Below are positions 12,980 to 24,236 of a stretch of DNA of 64,000 bases, one piece after another (positions within the stretch are counted from its first letter, which is position 1; each line of letters begins with the position of its first letter). The stretch is from Blastomyces gilchristii SLH14081 (taxonomy: Eukaryota > Ascomycota > Eurotiomycetes > Onygenales > Ajellomycetaceae), in contig NW_003101658.1 in the NCBI RefSeq assembly GCF_000003855.2, positions 1 through 64,000 on the forward strand. The letters run 5' to 3'. The notes beneath the pieces are model-generated. The model was not told the origin of the DNA. It did not search any database and was given only the letters and a program-made list of their open reading frames with translations. The position numbers and the translations under genes are program-made.

Positions 12980-13365
12980 AGTTTCTTCTTTTTAAGCTTG
13001 CAGTTGTGAGTTTACTGACTTGACTCTTCTCTTCAGTTCTAGATTGACTTTGAGCTTCATCTTTTCTTCAGTTCTTTTGAGTTCTTGAAGTAAATATACA
13101 TTCTTTTGAGTTAGATGCATGTTTTTCTTTGCAATTAGAGCACTTAAGCAGAGTGTGTTGACATATATCATCTCTTTTTGAGCATGTTTCACATTTATGC
13201 TCACTAGTTTTGTGATCTCTGGCACAGAATGCACATTTTGAGTCTCTAAAACAAGAGATTGCAAAGTGTTCATGTCTTTGACAGTTTGAACACTGTGTTT
13301 GAGCTTTGAGGTTCATTCTTGAGTCTTTGTATTCATGAACTCTCATTTTCAAACCTGCTACTCTT
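12980..13365 (-). pseudogene. LINE ORF1 C-terminal part with three CCHC-type knuckles
   Basis: An open stretch (13068-13352 on -) contains three cysteine clusters: CSNCQRHEHFAISC, CAFCARDHKTSEHKC, and CSNCKEKHASNSKEC after a CQHTLLK spacer. Triple knuckles of this kind mark the ORF1 (gag-like RNA-binding) protein of Tad and I-type LINEs. The N-terminal half is absent because insertion was 5'-truncated at 13365. Confidence 0.85.
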
Positions 13366-13377
13366 TTAATTACATTG

Positions 13378-16300
13378 TATTGAAGAATGATTTAGAAGAT
13401 AACTATAAGAATACTCTGATAAAACAGGAAAAAGATTAACTTCTGTTCAAATTCACAAACAGAAGCTTGAAGAGATCAGATGATAATAATTTAAAGAAAA
13501 GATAATAATGAATACAATTCTTGTATCTACTGTGATGAATAATATGTATAATATGAAGACTATAATAGATAGCAGTCTATGTTACTATACAATGATTAAA
13601 TCTTCAGTTGTAAGATATTATAATCTTCAGTGTATTCTCTTATCAAAAGTCTAATCTCTCATAGAATTTAATAATTTAAAAGATATTTGCACTCATTACA
13701 TAATAAAACTAAATATAGATATCAGAGAATATCAATGTGAAGATGTCTATACATATGAAGTTGATAATCTCAATTATAATCTTATGTTAGAACTTGCCTA
13801 GCTATCTGAATAAGATATCTTATTAAATACTTAAAACAGAAGCTTAATATTCTCTAATAATAATTGAGTTCACAAAGATAATATTTGTAAGACTATGAAC
13901 TTAACATAGATCTCTGTCAATGTCTATGAAATGCTCTGAAAAAGAAGTTACTGAAAAGATTACTAATAGCAGAATTATATAATAATCTATTTCATCAGTC
14001 TGACTGATATTAAAAAAGCTCTAGAAAAGTTATTCTGTACTATAATAATAGATTCTTATATTAAACTCTCTCAATAATATCATGAATATCTAGATGTCTT
14101 TTAATAAGACAACATTATAAATATATCTCTCTTATAAGATCTAGAAGTGAATCACAGTATTAAGTTAGAAAAGAAGAATGATAAAGACTCTGAACTATTA
14201 TAAGACCTTCTTTATAATATGTTTCAAGGTGAACTTCTTCTTCTTTAAAAGACACTTAATGATCTGTTGAATAAAGAATTCATATATATTAGTAACTTTT
14301 TTATCACAGTTTCTATTCTCTTTGTAAAGAAATCAGATGAAGAACTTTAATTCTGTGTAAACTATTGAGAACTGAACAGATTAATGAAGAAAGACTACTA
14401 TTCTTTATCTCTTATCATTAAAATTCTAGCTTGTATCAGATAAGCTCAATAATTTACAAAGTTAAATATTATTACTATGTTTCATAAGATCTGTATCACT
14501 GAAGAAGATGAGTGACTTACAGTATTTTAAACATGATATAGTCTCTTTGAATGAGTAGTCACACTTTTTAAACTAGCTAATGCTCTCAGTATATTTCAGA
14601 AGTATATCAACTGAGCACTCTAAGATTTTCTTAATAAATTCATATCTGCATATCTTAATAACATTCTCATCTTAACTGATGAGTTCAGAAAAGAATATCA
14701 AGAACATGTATAAAAGATATTACAATAACTACAAGAAGCAGAACTACTGATAAACATAGATAAGTATAATTTTAAGATTAAAAGTACAAAGTATCTAGAC
14801 TTTATCATAAAAGCTGGTAACAAAATTCAAATGAATTCAGAGAAGGTCTCTGCTATTCTTGAATAAGAGATCTTATATACTGAGAAAGAAGTACAAAGCT
14901 TCATCAGATTCATTAACTTATATCAGTGATTTATATAAAACTTCTTAGATATCATAAAATTACTTACAGAACTTACTAAGAAGAACTCAGTATTTTAATA
15001 ATCAGTGAATACTGAAGCTGCATTTACACAGATAAAGAAAATATTCATTAATATCTCTCTATTAATAATATTCAATTCTGATTGTCAGACAGTTATTAAA
15101 GTCAATTTCTCTGACTATGTCACAGAAGAAGCTATATTGTAATATAATAATAAAGATGTCTTACAATTATACATCTTCATGTCTAAGAAACTGAGTTCTG
15201 CTGAATATAACTATGAGATCTGTAATAAGAAACTTCTTACAATTGTACACTATTCAGAAGAATAAGACTCTGAACTTCAAAGTATCTTTAAATTTAAGAT
15301 AATCACAGATTATAAGAATCTCAAGCATTTCATAATCATCTGTAAGCTTACTGAATGTCAGATGTAATAATCTGAGCTATTAAGCTGTTTTCACTTTACT
15401 ATACACTACTGCTTCAGTAGCTAGAACTTAATAACAGATGCTCTCTTACAATGAGAGCAGAATATGTCATTCAATGTGACAGATACATACTGAATAAACT
15501 GAGAACATTAGCTCTTGAATCTGAAGATATTAATTGATCACAATGAGATTACTCATAACACTATATACATTTCACTGATCAGAATATCTTCTGAATCTAC
15601 ACTGAATAAATTGTGGTATATAACAGCTTAAAATGATGAACTTCTTTAAATACTCACTGAAGCAGTATATCAAGAAGTATTCTGATTCTTCTCAGAACTA
15701 TGTATAAGAACTGACATCTCAGAATACTCAATTGATGATAATAATACTCTGCAATTCTGTAAATAATACTGAGTCTCTTACTCTGAACTCTTACATATCT
15801 GAATAATGTAAGAGATGCATGATTCTTGTATAACTAATTATTTAGATTATAAATAACTGTATTAAATAATCTCTTGAGAGTTCTACTGATCTGAGATATT
15901 AAACAGTATTAAATGTTTCATTTAAAACTGCAACTATTATTCTTTCATTATTTCATGAAAGAACTGTAGAAAAGATTTACTGAAATCACTTAATATCTTT
16001 AATAGAATCTGATAAGATATAGTAATTGACTTCATTATTAATCTCTCTGAGAGTAAGAATTGTAAGAATATTCTGATTACTATTGATCAATTGAGTAAAA
16101 GTGTAATATTGAAGTCTTGTAATAAGATGAATACTGAACAAGTTACTGAAACCTTTCTACAGAGCTCATTCTATCAGATATATAACTTGCTAAAATCTAT
16201 AGTATCTGATCAAGACTGTTAATTTGTGAGTACTCTCTGAATAAGAATCTGTCAAGTTCTTAAGATTATACACTGTTTGTCAACTATCTATTACTCTGAG

Positions 16301-17045
16301 ACTGATAATACATTAGAATGAATAATTCAGACTGTAAAGAACTATCTTTATAAGTTCTGTAATTATTTATAGAATGATTGATATGATCTTCTTCTATATA
16401 CAGAAATCACTATCAATAATCAAGATGCTGTTTCAACAGATATAAGCCTGTTCTTTCTTATATACAGATATCATATAAAAGTGTTGAATCTTCTAGAGAT
16501 TACACAGTTCACACTGAATCTCTACAGTTTAATTTAGATCACTAATAATATAGTAATAAAGCTCTGAGATACTCATGATTAAGCAAAAGTCTTCATAACA
16601 AGTACTAAACAGAATTAAGAAGATTGAATTAATGTTCACTGAGATCTCACTAAGTAATGTAAGATAGAAGACCTGATGTGATTGAATCTTAAGAATATAT
16701 GAATTACATGTTCATCTCATACACTGAATAACTGCTATATTAAATATAAAGTAATAGAAGTTCTAAACAGTTATAATTACTATCTTAACATATTATCAGA
16801 GATTTATAATGTCTTTTATACAAGCTTGCTCTGCTGTGCTATCACTGACTCATTTTCTTCTCAACTGACTTTCAATTGACAGTTATCAGAAATTATAGAA
16901 GAAGACAATGAGCTTGAGTAAGAGATTAAAGATATTCTCAATGAGAGACTCTGTAACTGTAGCTAATAATATCTTATAAAATGAGTTGACTATAATCATC
17001 TGATCTGAACTCTGAGCTCTGTATTATCTGAAACAGCAGCTCTTA
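13378..17045 (+). pseudogene. pol of chromovirus A (PR-RT-RH-IN-chromodomain), inactivated
   Basis: Protease near 13507-13750 (a DSS in place of the catalytic DSG/DTG). Reverse transcriptase about 14200-14720: CVNY block at about 14355, and AYLNN (14645-14665) where active enzymes have YxDD, so both catalytic Asp are Asn. RNase H about 15050-15480. Integrase about 15790-16400, including the SDQ catalytic block. Chromodomain about 16905-17040 (DILNERL, YLIK, then LSETAALN). Frequent TGA and TAA stops. Closely related to the pol of elements B and C. Confidence 0.85.
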
Positions 17046-17092
17046 ACTGATGAGAACTACACACAATCTTATCTCTGAAAAGAAGAGGTTAA

Positions 17093-17364
17093 TGTGACAG
17101 GCTGTGTCTGATCAATTATATAAACTATTTCATTACACTCTATAGATCTCATCAAAAGCTCTGATTCTCAGTTACTGATTCTCAGCTGAAAAACTCATGA
17201 AATTTCTATTCTTCTACTCTGAAGCTCTATCATGTATATGTATAAATACTCACTCTGATCACTGATTTTCACACTTTCTCTTTCTTTCCTTCTCTAATAT
17301 TTTTCACTTTGTTAAATAAGATCTATAAATATCATACTGATCTATTCAGCGTAGACCTCTTACA
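17093..17364 (+). repeat. 3' LTR of chromovirus A
   Basis: 272 bp, TG...CA ends, followed at once by the duplication GAAAT. It differs from the 5' LTR mainly by C-to-T and G-to-A changes, for example GCTGTGTCTG against GCTGCGTCTG. Confidence 0.9.
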
Positions 17365-17369
17365 GAAAT

Positions 17370-17607
17370 AAAAAACTAATTCTAAGATCTTTTTTTTGCA
17401 TTAACTGCTGCAGAAGAATGAGATAGAAACTGCTAAAATATACACTACTATATACTCTCTATCAAGACTTTCTCTCTTCAGAGTCTTGATATTATAGAGA
17501 ATATAAGTCTGTTTCTATATAATAATATAAATATTATTAGTGAGATGTAGAGAAACTGATTATTTATATCTTAAAATAAAAGACTTTATCAATGATTATA
17601 TCAATAT
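17370..17607. other. Pre-insertion sequence between elements A and B
   Basis: AT-rich remnant lying between the two LTR elements. By their target duplications it was once contiguous with 6480 on the left and with 24237 on the right. It is therefore probably the continued 5' region of LINE copy 1 or its flank. Bases 17603-17607 (AATAT) are the left duplication of element B. A perfect arm pair of about 10 bases (TCAAGACTTT ... GTCTTGA) occurs at about 17462-17491. No coding potential seen. Confidence 0.5.
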
Positions 17608-17927
17608 TGTAAGAGGCCTACGCCGAATAGATCAGTATAATATTTATAGATCTTATATAACAAAGTGAAAAACATTAGAGAAGAAAAGAAAGAGAAAGTA
17701 TGAGAATCAGCAATTGAAGTGAATATTTATACATGTACACAGTGATGTACACGGTGGAACTTCAGAGCAGAAGAATAGAGGTTTTCATATATAATAAAGC
17801 TTCAGAGTGAAAGAATAGAAATTCTGTAGATTTTCAGCTAAGAATCAGTAACTGAGAATCAGAGTGATAGAAATCTGTGAAGTGTAACAGAATAGTCTAT
17901 ATAATTGATCAGGCACAGTCTGTCACA
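17608..17927 (-). repeat. LTR of element B (3' LTR in its own sense)
   Basis: 320 bp, against 272 bp in A. The extra 48 bp come from a tandem duplication inside the LTR: the block with 'TCTATTCTT...CTCTGAAG...CACT' occurs twice (read on -). It keeps the CG-containing block CCTACGCCGAAT at its left end, which other copies have lost. Confidence 0.88.
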
Positions 17928-18564
17928 TTAGCTCTCTCTCTCTTTCTTAATCATATATAGCTCTCATCAGTCAAGGGCTGTGATCTTGAATAACATGAAA
18001 CTCAGAGTTCAGATCAGACAATTATAGCTGATCTATTTCACAAGATATTATCAGCTGCAGCTGTGAGATCTCTTATCAAGAATATCTTCAATTTCTCATT
18101 CAAGTTTATTATCTTCTTCTATGATCTCTGGCAGCTGTCAGTCAGAAGTCAGTTAAGAAGAGAATAGATTAATGACAGTATAATGAAGTAAGCTTATATG
18201 AAAGATATTATGAATCTCTGATAATATGTCAAGATAATAGTTATAACTGTCTAGAACTTCTATCACTTTATACTTTATATAATGATAATTCAGTGTGTAA
18301 GATGAGTATGTGATCTGTATATTCTTAAGATTCAATTATATCAGATCTTCTATCTTATATTACTCAGTGAGATCTCAGTGAATATTAATTCAATCTTCTT
18401 AATTCTGTTTAACACTTGTTATAAAGGCTTCTACTTAATCACAGATGTCTCAGAGTTTCATTACTATATTATTAGTGATCTGAATCAGACTGCAGAGATT
18501 CAGTGTGAAATATATAATCTCTAGAAGATTCAGTACTTTCATATGATATTTATATATAAGAAAG

Positions 18565-18578
18565 AACAGGCTTACATC
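18565..18578. repeat. Target-site duplication of the SINE (left)
   Basis: AACAGGCTTACATC here and at 18947-18960, a perfect 14-bp pair. The paralogous site in element C (near 25126-25139, AACAGACTTATATC) occurs only once and is uninterrupted. Confidence 0.93.
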
Positions 18579-18946
18579 GCCCCGGTGGCCGAATGGTTAA
18601 TGCGGCCACCCGGTAGCGCCTTGGCGTGGGAAACCAATGCGCGTGGGTTCGAAACCCGCAGGGGATACATTAAATCCGGAACTCAAGCACCTCAGGTTTC
18701 TAATAAATACAGAGGTGTACAAATCGCTTCAATGAATCGCTCTATGTTCCTGGGCTGGGAAGTTATTATCGCATGTATCTAATTGTCACTTCTTTGTATT
18801 TTCCTATGTTCTTGTTATCTTGGCGTGGTCTCAACACCTGTATTTCCTCCTGTATAACTAACACTTGACCTGTATTTAACATCATGCAAGGACTCATCAT
18901 AAGCTCCGCTTGCATATGAGTATAATGGAAGAATAATAATAATAAT
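18579..18946 (+). mobile_element. tRNA-derived SINE (368 bp) with AAT tail
   Basis: A normal-GC insert in AT-rich element B, flanked by a perfect 14-bp target duplication. The first about 85 bases are tRNA-like: a box-A-like TGGCCGAATGG, a box B GGTTCGAAACC, and CCCC/GGGG arms that could form part of an acceptor stem. The A-box form GGCCGAATGGTTAATGCGG and an apparent long variable arm resemble class II (Ser/Leu) tRNAs. A unique body follows, then a possible stem-loop (ATGCAAG ... CTTGCAT), TATAATGGAAG and about five AAT units. RNA polymerase III promoter, no ORF. Element C supplies the empty site. Mobilisation by the neighbouring LINE family is inferred. Confidence 0.92.
18586..18664 (+). 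promoter_or_regulatory. Internal Pol III promoter (A and B boxes) of the SINE
   Basis: The A-box-like TGGCCGAATGG (about 18586-18596) and the B box GGTTCGAAACC (about 18647-18657) are about 50 bp apart, within the range seen in tRNA genes with a long variable arm. The sequence is not a plausible functional tRNA: the 5' and 3' acceptor strands pair imperfectly, no clear anticodon arm is seen, and transcription would run on into the SINE body. Confidence 0.75.
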
Positions 18947-21900
18947 AACAGGCTTACATCTGTTGAAACAGCATCTCAGTTATTGATAGCAACTTCAGTA
19001 TGTAGAAGAAGATCATATCAATCATCTTATAGATAATTACAGAACTTATAAAGATAATTCTTTACAGTCTGAATTATTCATTCTAATGCATTATCAGTCT
19101 CAGAGTGATAGACAGTTAATAAACAGTGTATAATCTTGAGAACTTGACAGATTCTTGTTCAGAGAGCACTCATGAATTGACAGTCTTAATTCAATACTAT
19201 AAATCTCAGTAAATCATGCATCTGATAGAACAGACTTCTTAGAAAAGCTTCAGTGACTTGTTCAGTATTCATCTTATTATAAGATTTCAATATTACACTC
19301 TTACTTAATTAATTCACAATGATCAGAATATTTCTATAATTCTTACTCTCAGAGAGATCAACAGTGAAGTCAATTATCACATCTTATCAGATTCTATCAG
19401 AGATATTAAGTGATTTCAGCAGATCTTTTCTACAGTTCTTTCACAAGATGATGAAGAAATAATAATTACAGTTTCAGATAAAGCATCTGATACTGTTTAA
19501 TATCTTAGATCAGTAGAACTCTTAAGAGATTATTTAATACAGTTATTTATAATCTGAATAACTGACTATATAAGAGTCATGTATCTTCTGTATTATTCAG
19601 ATGTATAAGAGTTCAGAGTGAAGAACTCAGCATTATTTATAAAATTATAGAGTGTTATTATCATTGATTGAATATTCTAAGATATTGATTCTTATATATA
19701 GTTCTGAGAAAAATCAGAGTGCTTCTTGTTATACTGCTTTGATAAGTATTTGAAGAAGTTCATTAGTTTAAGCTGCTGTATATCATAGTTTATCTAATAT
19801 AGATTCAGAAGAAGTTGAGATATCAGTGATAGTTCTAATTGAAGAAGTATATATAATATCATAAGCTGTTTCATCTTGATCAACTAGTATCTTCAGATTC
19901 AAGAGCTAGTGCTCTCAGTTCATTCAGTGAGTATCTATTATATTGAATAATATATCTTACTTCTGTTATAAGAGAATATCTGTTATTAGGTTCTGACTGT
20001 CAGAATGATAGTGTATTATAAAATAAAAGCAGCTTAAGAACTCAGATCATTGCATCTATTATTCAGTGAGTTTATAAGTAGTTATAAAGTACTTAAGATT
20101 CTTATAATCTGTGATTATCTCAAATTCAGAGATACTTCAGAGTTCAGAGTTTCATTCTTCTAGACAGTGTATAATTATGAGAAGTTTCTTGTCATAGATC
20201 TCATAGTTGTATTTAGTGAGACTCAGTTTCTTAGATATAAAGATATATGATTATAAGACATTTTTATTATTATATTATAATATAGCTTCTTCTATAATAT
20301 AGTCAGAGAAATCAGCTTCAATAACTATCTTATAATCAGAATTGAATATTATTAGCAGAGAGATATTAATAAATATCTTCTTTATCTATGTAAATACAGC
20401 TTCAGTATCTACTAATTATTGAAATACTGAGTCTTTCTTAGTGAGTTCTGTGAGTAATCTTATAATATCTTAGAAGTTTCATATAAATTGCTGATAGAAG
20501 TTAATGAATTCAATGAAGCTTTGTATATCTTTTACAGTATATAAAGTCTCTCACTCAAGAATAGCAGAGACTTTCTCAGAATTCATTCAAATTCTCTTAT
20601 CAGCTTCTATGATAAAGTCTTAATATTTTATACTCTTAACTTTAAAATTATACTTATCAATATCTATTGATAGTTCTGTCTCTTGTAATTATTATAATAT
20701 CTTTCATATGTATTCTTGATATTCATTTCTGAATCTGTTAGTGAAGATGAGAATGTCATCTAGATATATAGATACAAACTTATCAAGAAAATCTCAGAGT
20801 GTTCAGTTAATATACTTCTGAAATGTACTGAGAGTATTAGTCAGTTCAAAGAGTGTGACTATTCATTCAAAGAGACTGTAATATGTGCAGAATACTGTAA
20901 GTCATTCATCTTCTTCAGTGATATAAATCTTATGAAACACAGTGATAATATCTAGCTTTGTAAATTATTGAGCTTGTCTGATACATGCTAGAGTTTCATT
21001 GATAAGAGATAAGAAATAATAATCTTTCTTTATCAATCTATTCAGATCTCAATAATTCACACAGAATCAGAGTTCTTTATCTGACTTCTTTGTCAAGTGA
21101 ATAGAAGATGCAGTGAAAGAGTTATTAACATATATAAATCTCTTATTTAACAGATTATTGAGTGTCTTCTGAAGAAGAAGAAGTTCATCTTAAGATATAT
21201 TATAAAGAAGGCTTCACAGTGATTCAGAATTCTTATTATTCTTCTTTTTCAACTTAATACTGTGATTCACTTCTGAGCCTTGTAAAGAAGATATATTTAT
21301 AATATTATCTTATTGAAAGATATCTAAATATTCATGATATTATTGAGAAAGTTTTATGTGAGAATCTGTTATTATAGTATAGAATAACTTATCTAGAGCT
21401 TTCTTAATATTAGCTAGACTGATGAAATAGATTGATATATAATCTTACTGTCAGTGACTTTATCAGTGACTCTGTCAGTGATTTTAATAATGACTTCTTT
21501 TTCAGAGTATTTTATAAGTGTTGGCAGAGATCTGTGTAAGATTCATAGTCTTATGAATATCATCTTTGTGAATTCTATTATTGTTAGAGAATATTAAACT
21601 TCTGTTTTAAGTATTTAATAAGATGTCTTATTCAGATAGTCAGACAAGTTCTAGCATGAAATTATAATCAAGATTATTAACTTTGTATATATAGGCATTT
21701 TCACATTAATATTCTCTGATATCTATGTTTAGTTTCATCATGTAATGAGTGTAAATGTCTTTTGAGTCATCAAATTCTGTGAGAAGTTGAGATCTTGATA
21801 AGAGAATACACTGAAGATTATAATATTTTATAATTGAAGATTTAATTATTATGTAATAGCATAGATCACTGTCTATCATAGCTTTTATATTATACATGTT

Positions 21901-21959
21901 ATCTATCACAGTAGATACAAGAATCACATTCATTGTTATTTTCTCTTTAAATTATCATC

Positions 21960-23905
21960 ATCTGATCTCTTCAAGCTTCTGCTTGTGAATTTGAATAGAA
22001 GCTAATCTTTTCTCTGTTTCATCAGAGTATTCTCATAGTTATCTTCTGAATTCTTCTCTAATGTAATGTGATTGACACAGACAGACACTGATTCATTCTT
22101 TAAGTGAGAAGATATATAGACTGATTAACAGTTGAAAGTAATATACTCTGATCAGTTACAGTTGATGCATACTTCTTATTAACATTAATCAGTGACTTCT
22201 TCAGAAGTGATCTCAGAGACTCAGAAGCCTGTTTAGATGATGAAGACTCTTGCTTATATATAGATATTTAAGTCTACTCAGTTCATAGCATCTACATCAT
22301 TGTTGTTATTTCTCAGTACAGGTATATAAATGACTGAGTTATTTCTCAGCACAGATGTATAAGTGTAACATCTTCTATCACTGTTCTATATACTCTTGAG
22401 CTTGATAAGACAGTTATTCAATGTTCAGAGCTGTGTGCAGAAGTCTTTAGAAGTTAAGTCTTTGTTTACACTTATAAGAGTCTGTAAGAGTTTGAAAGTT
22501 AATGTCTTCTTAAGCATACTAATCTTCATTCAATTCTCTTAAGATTGATTACCTGCTTCTAAGATCTTGATGTCAAAGTCAGGAATAAATGTTATAAAAG
22601 AAGTGTTTCTCTATCAGATACTCTATAATCAATCTAACACTTTCTGTTATATAGTAGTGTCTCAGAACAGAATATCAAGATATTTGATAATATTATCAGA
22701 TATTCACAATGCTGGTTCACATGCTTTTATTCATGAATGAAACTTTTATTTCATACAATTCTTTAATCATTCATTGATATATCAATCTTGATTGATTAGT
22801 GAACTGATAATATCTTCATTCACACTCAGTTTCATGAGTATTTTCATTCTTCATGATGAGTAGACTGGCCGCCGGGACCATGAATTTCACATTTGATCTC
22901 ATTTGGTCTGATTTTATACATTTCATGACATGAATCCCGCTGGGACTAGTCATTAAAAAAACATGCAAAGTGACTATATATCAGATCTTAAAATGAAACC
23001 ATGACTTGAAAAAAATGAGAAAGTGATCTCATTTGGTTCCATTTAGTTCCATTCTTGGCATAAAGTTACTATTTTTAGACATTTTAAGGTTTTTTTTAGA
23101 CTATTTTTAATTTTTTAAAAAGTAACACTTTTTGATAATGCTCAAATGAGATTTAAAGTCATTTAAAGCAATAAAAATAATTTAAATTGAGAAGTGGAAA
23201 TCATGGTCCCATTTGGAAAATGTGACAAGAGTAGACAGTAAGTCCCACTGAGACAGTATGAAACTACTATCTAATGTTAAAACCGTGTAATGGGATCAGT
23301 CGAATTGGTAATGAAACTATCAAAAAATCTGGTCCTGGTCCCAGACACGGTCACACGGTCAGTCTAATGATGAGTAGAGAGTGAGATCAGAAGTATTAAA
23401 ATATATAAGAGTATCTAAGTGTTCTTTCAGTGCTTTTATATTTGATTCTATAGATGTTGAAATTGCATGAGTTTCTTATTAAATTAATCATTGAATTTTC
23501 TTATATTGAAGTTATTAAGTTACATACATATCAGCTATCTGTTGCTATTGTAATTTCAACATTACTCAGAGTCACTGTGATATCACTTCTATACTCATAT
23601 TCAAGAATTCTCTCATATTATTATTAGATATTATTATATTGTTTATCAGATATGTGATATCTGTGATATCTGAGAAAGTGTAATCATATAAATATCTCAT
23701 ACATCTGAGATATCAGAACTCTCAGATCTTTCACTGACATTCTCTTATAAGATCTTATTACAGAGTCAGAGTGACTAGTGAGTAAGCTTCTATCTGAGAA
23801 CTCAGTATTCACTTTAACTGATTGTTTTTCTTTCTTACACATTGTTATATATTCAGATATCTTCTTAATGAATAATCATTTCTAATGAGAAGATAATGAA
23901 TGTTT
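21960..23905 (-). pseudogene. gag region of chromovirus B, split by a MITE
   Basis: It lies between the protease frame and the right LTR and aligns with the gag regions of A (inverted) and C. No intact frame longer than about 60 codons and no recognisable domain remain. The MITE at 22861-23366 interrupts it. Coding assignment is by position only. Confidence 0.55.
22861..23366. mobile_element. hAT-like MITE, copy 2 (506 bp)
   Basis: A perfect 8-bp duplication ATGATGAG flanks it (22853-22860 and 23367-23374). Ends TAGACTGG and CAGTCTA as in copy 1, with the same orientation and length. In elements A (near 7320-7333, inverted) and C (near 28975-28992) the same site is uninterrupted, giving two empty-site paralogues. 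The copies differ from each other mostly by transitions. It retains GGCCGCCGGGACC at the left end, where copy 1 has decayed to GGTCACTGAGATC. Confidence 0.9.
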
Positions 23906-23911
23906 TTCAAG

Positions 23912-24231
23912 TATAAGAGGCCTACACTGAGTAGATCAGTATAATATTTATAGATCTTATATAACAAAGTGAAAAACATTAGAGAAGAAAAGAAAGAGAA
24001 AGTGTGAGAATCAGTGATTGAAGTGAATATTTATACATGTATGTAGTGATGTACACAGTGGAACTTCAGAGTGAAAGAATAGAGGTTTTCATATGCAGTG
24101 AAGCTTCAGAGCAGAAGAATAGAAATTCTGTAGATTTTCAGCTGAGAATCAGCAACTGAGAATTGAAGTGATAGAAATCTGTGAAGTGTAACGGAATAGT
24201 CTATATAATTGATCAGGCGCAGCCCGTCACA
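23912..24231 (-). repeat. LTR of element B (5' LTR in its own sense)
   Basis: 320 bp, same length as its partner and with the same internal 48-bp duplication. Its left terminus reads TATAAG where the partner has TGTAAG. It ends in GCGCAGCCCGTCACA, followed by AATAT. Confidence 0.88.
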
Positions 24232-24236
24232 AATAT

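Larger units (their letters stand above)
8124..13365 (-). mobile_element. Tad-like non-LTR retrotransposon (LINE) copy 2, 5'-truncated
   Basis: 5.24 kb on -, inserted in chromovirus A and bounded by a 12-bp target duplication (8112-8123 and 13366-13377). Its 3' end is an AAT run (TTATTATT on +, 8124-8148). Order from 5' to 3' on -: end of ORF1 with three zinc knuckles, APE endonuclease, reverse transcriptase, RNase H, then a 3' UTR with a hairpin. RNase H after the RT fits the Tad/I group of fungal LINEs. The 5' end is truncated inside ORF1; copy 1 shows what is missing. A 506-bp hAT-like MITE interrupts the RT domain. Confidence 0.9.
6481..17364 (+). mobile_element. Gypsy chromovirus A, complete but dead, with nested LINE
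   Basis: Two direct LTRs of 272 bp (6481-6752 and 17093-17364) begin TGTGACAGGCTG and end CTCTTACA (TG...CA). The element is flanked by the 5-bp target duplication GAAAT (6476-6480 and 17365-17369). Between the LTRs lie gag remains, a LINE insertion (8112-13377 including its duplication), and pol in the order protease, reverse transcriptase, RNase H, integrase, chromodomain. That order defines Ty3/Gypsy chromoviruses. Without the LINE the element would be about 5.6 kb. Stops are everywhere, so it is a fossil. A paralogue of elements B and C. Confidence 0.92.
17985..21935 (-). pseudogene. pol of chromovirus B, inactivated
   Basis: On -: protease at 21706-21933 (open 75 residues, DSD where DSG is expected), reverse transcriptase about 20300-21200 with an intact YLDDIL (20755-20766), RNase H about 19900-20330, integrase about 18950-19600, integrase tail and chromodomain about 17985-18135 (EIEDILDKR, YLVK). 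The SINE splits the C-terminal part at 18579-18946. Stops and Asp-to-Asn-type changes are spread throughout. Confidence 0.8.
17608..24231 (-). mobile_element. Gypsy chromovirus B, complete but dead, carrying a SINE and a MITE
   Basis: LTRs of 320 bp at 17608-17927 and 23912-24231, flanked by the 5-bp duplication AATAT (17603-17607 and 24232-24236). Inverted relative to A. Internal order on -: gag, protease, RT, RNase H, integrase, chromodomain. It contains a 368-bp SINE (18579-18946) near the integrase end and a 506-bp MITE (22861-23366) in the gag end. It is less mutated than A or C: the RT still has YLDD at 20755-20766. Numerous stops remain. Confidence 0.92.

Noticed and set aside
18579..18665. 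A functional tRNA-Ser/Leu gene
   Set aside because: A and B boxes are present, but acceptor strands pair imperfectly, no clear anticodon arm is seen, and the segment is the head of a 368-bp insert with target duplications.
18543..18782. 79-residue ORF over the SINE
   Set aside because: Starts in element B and runs across the insertion border into the tRNA-like region; an accident of the insert.
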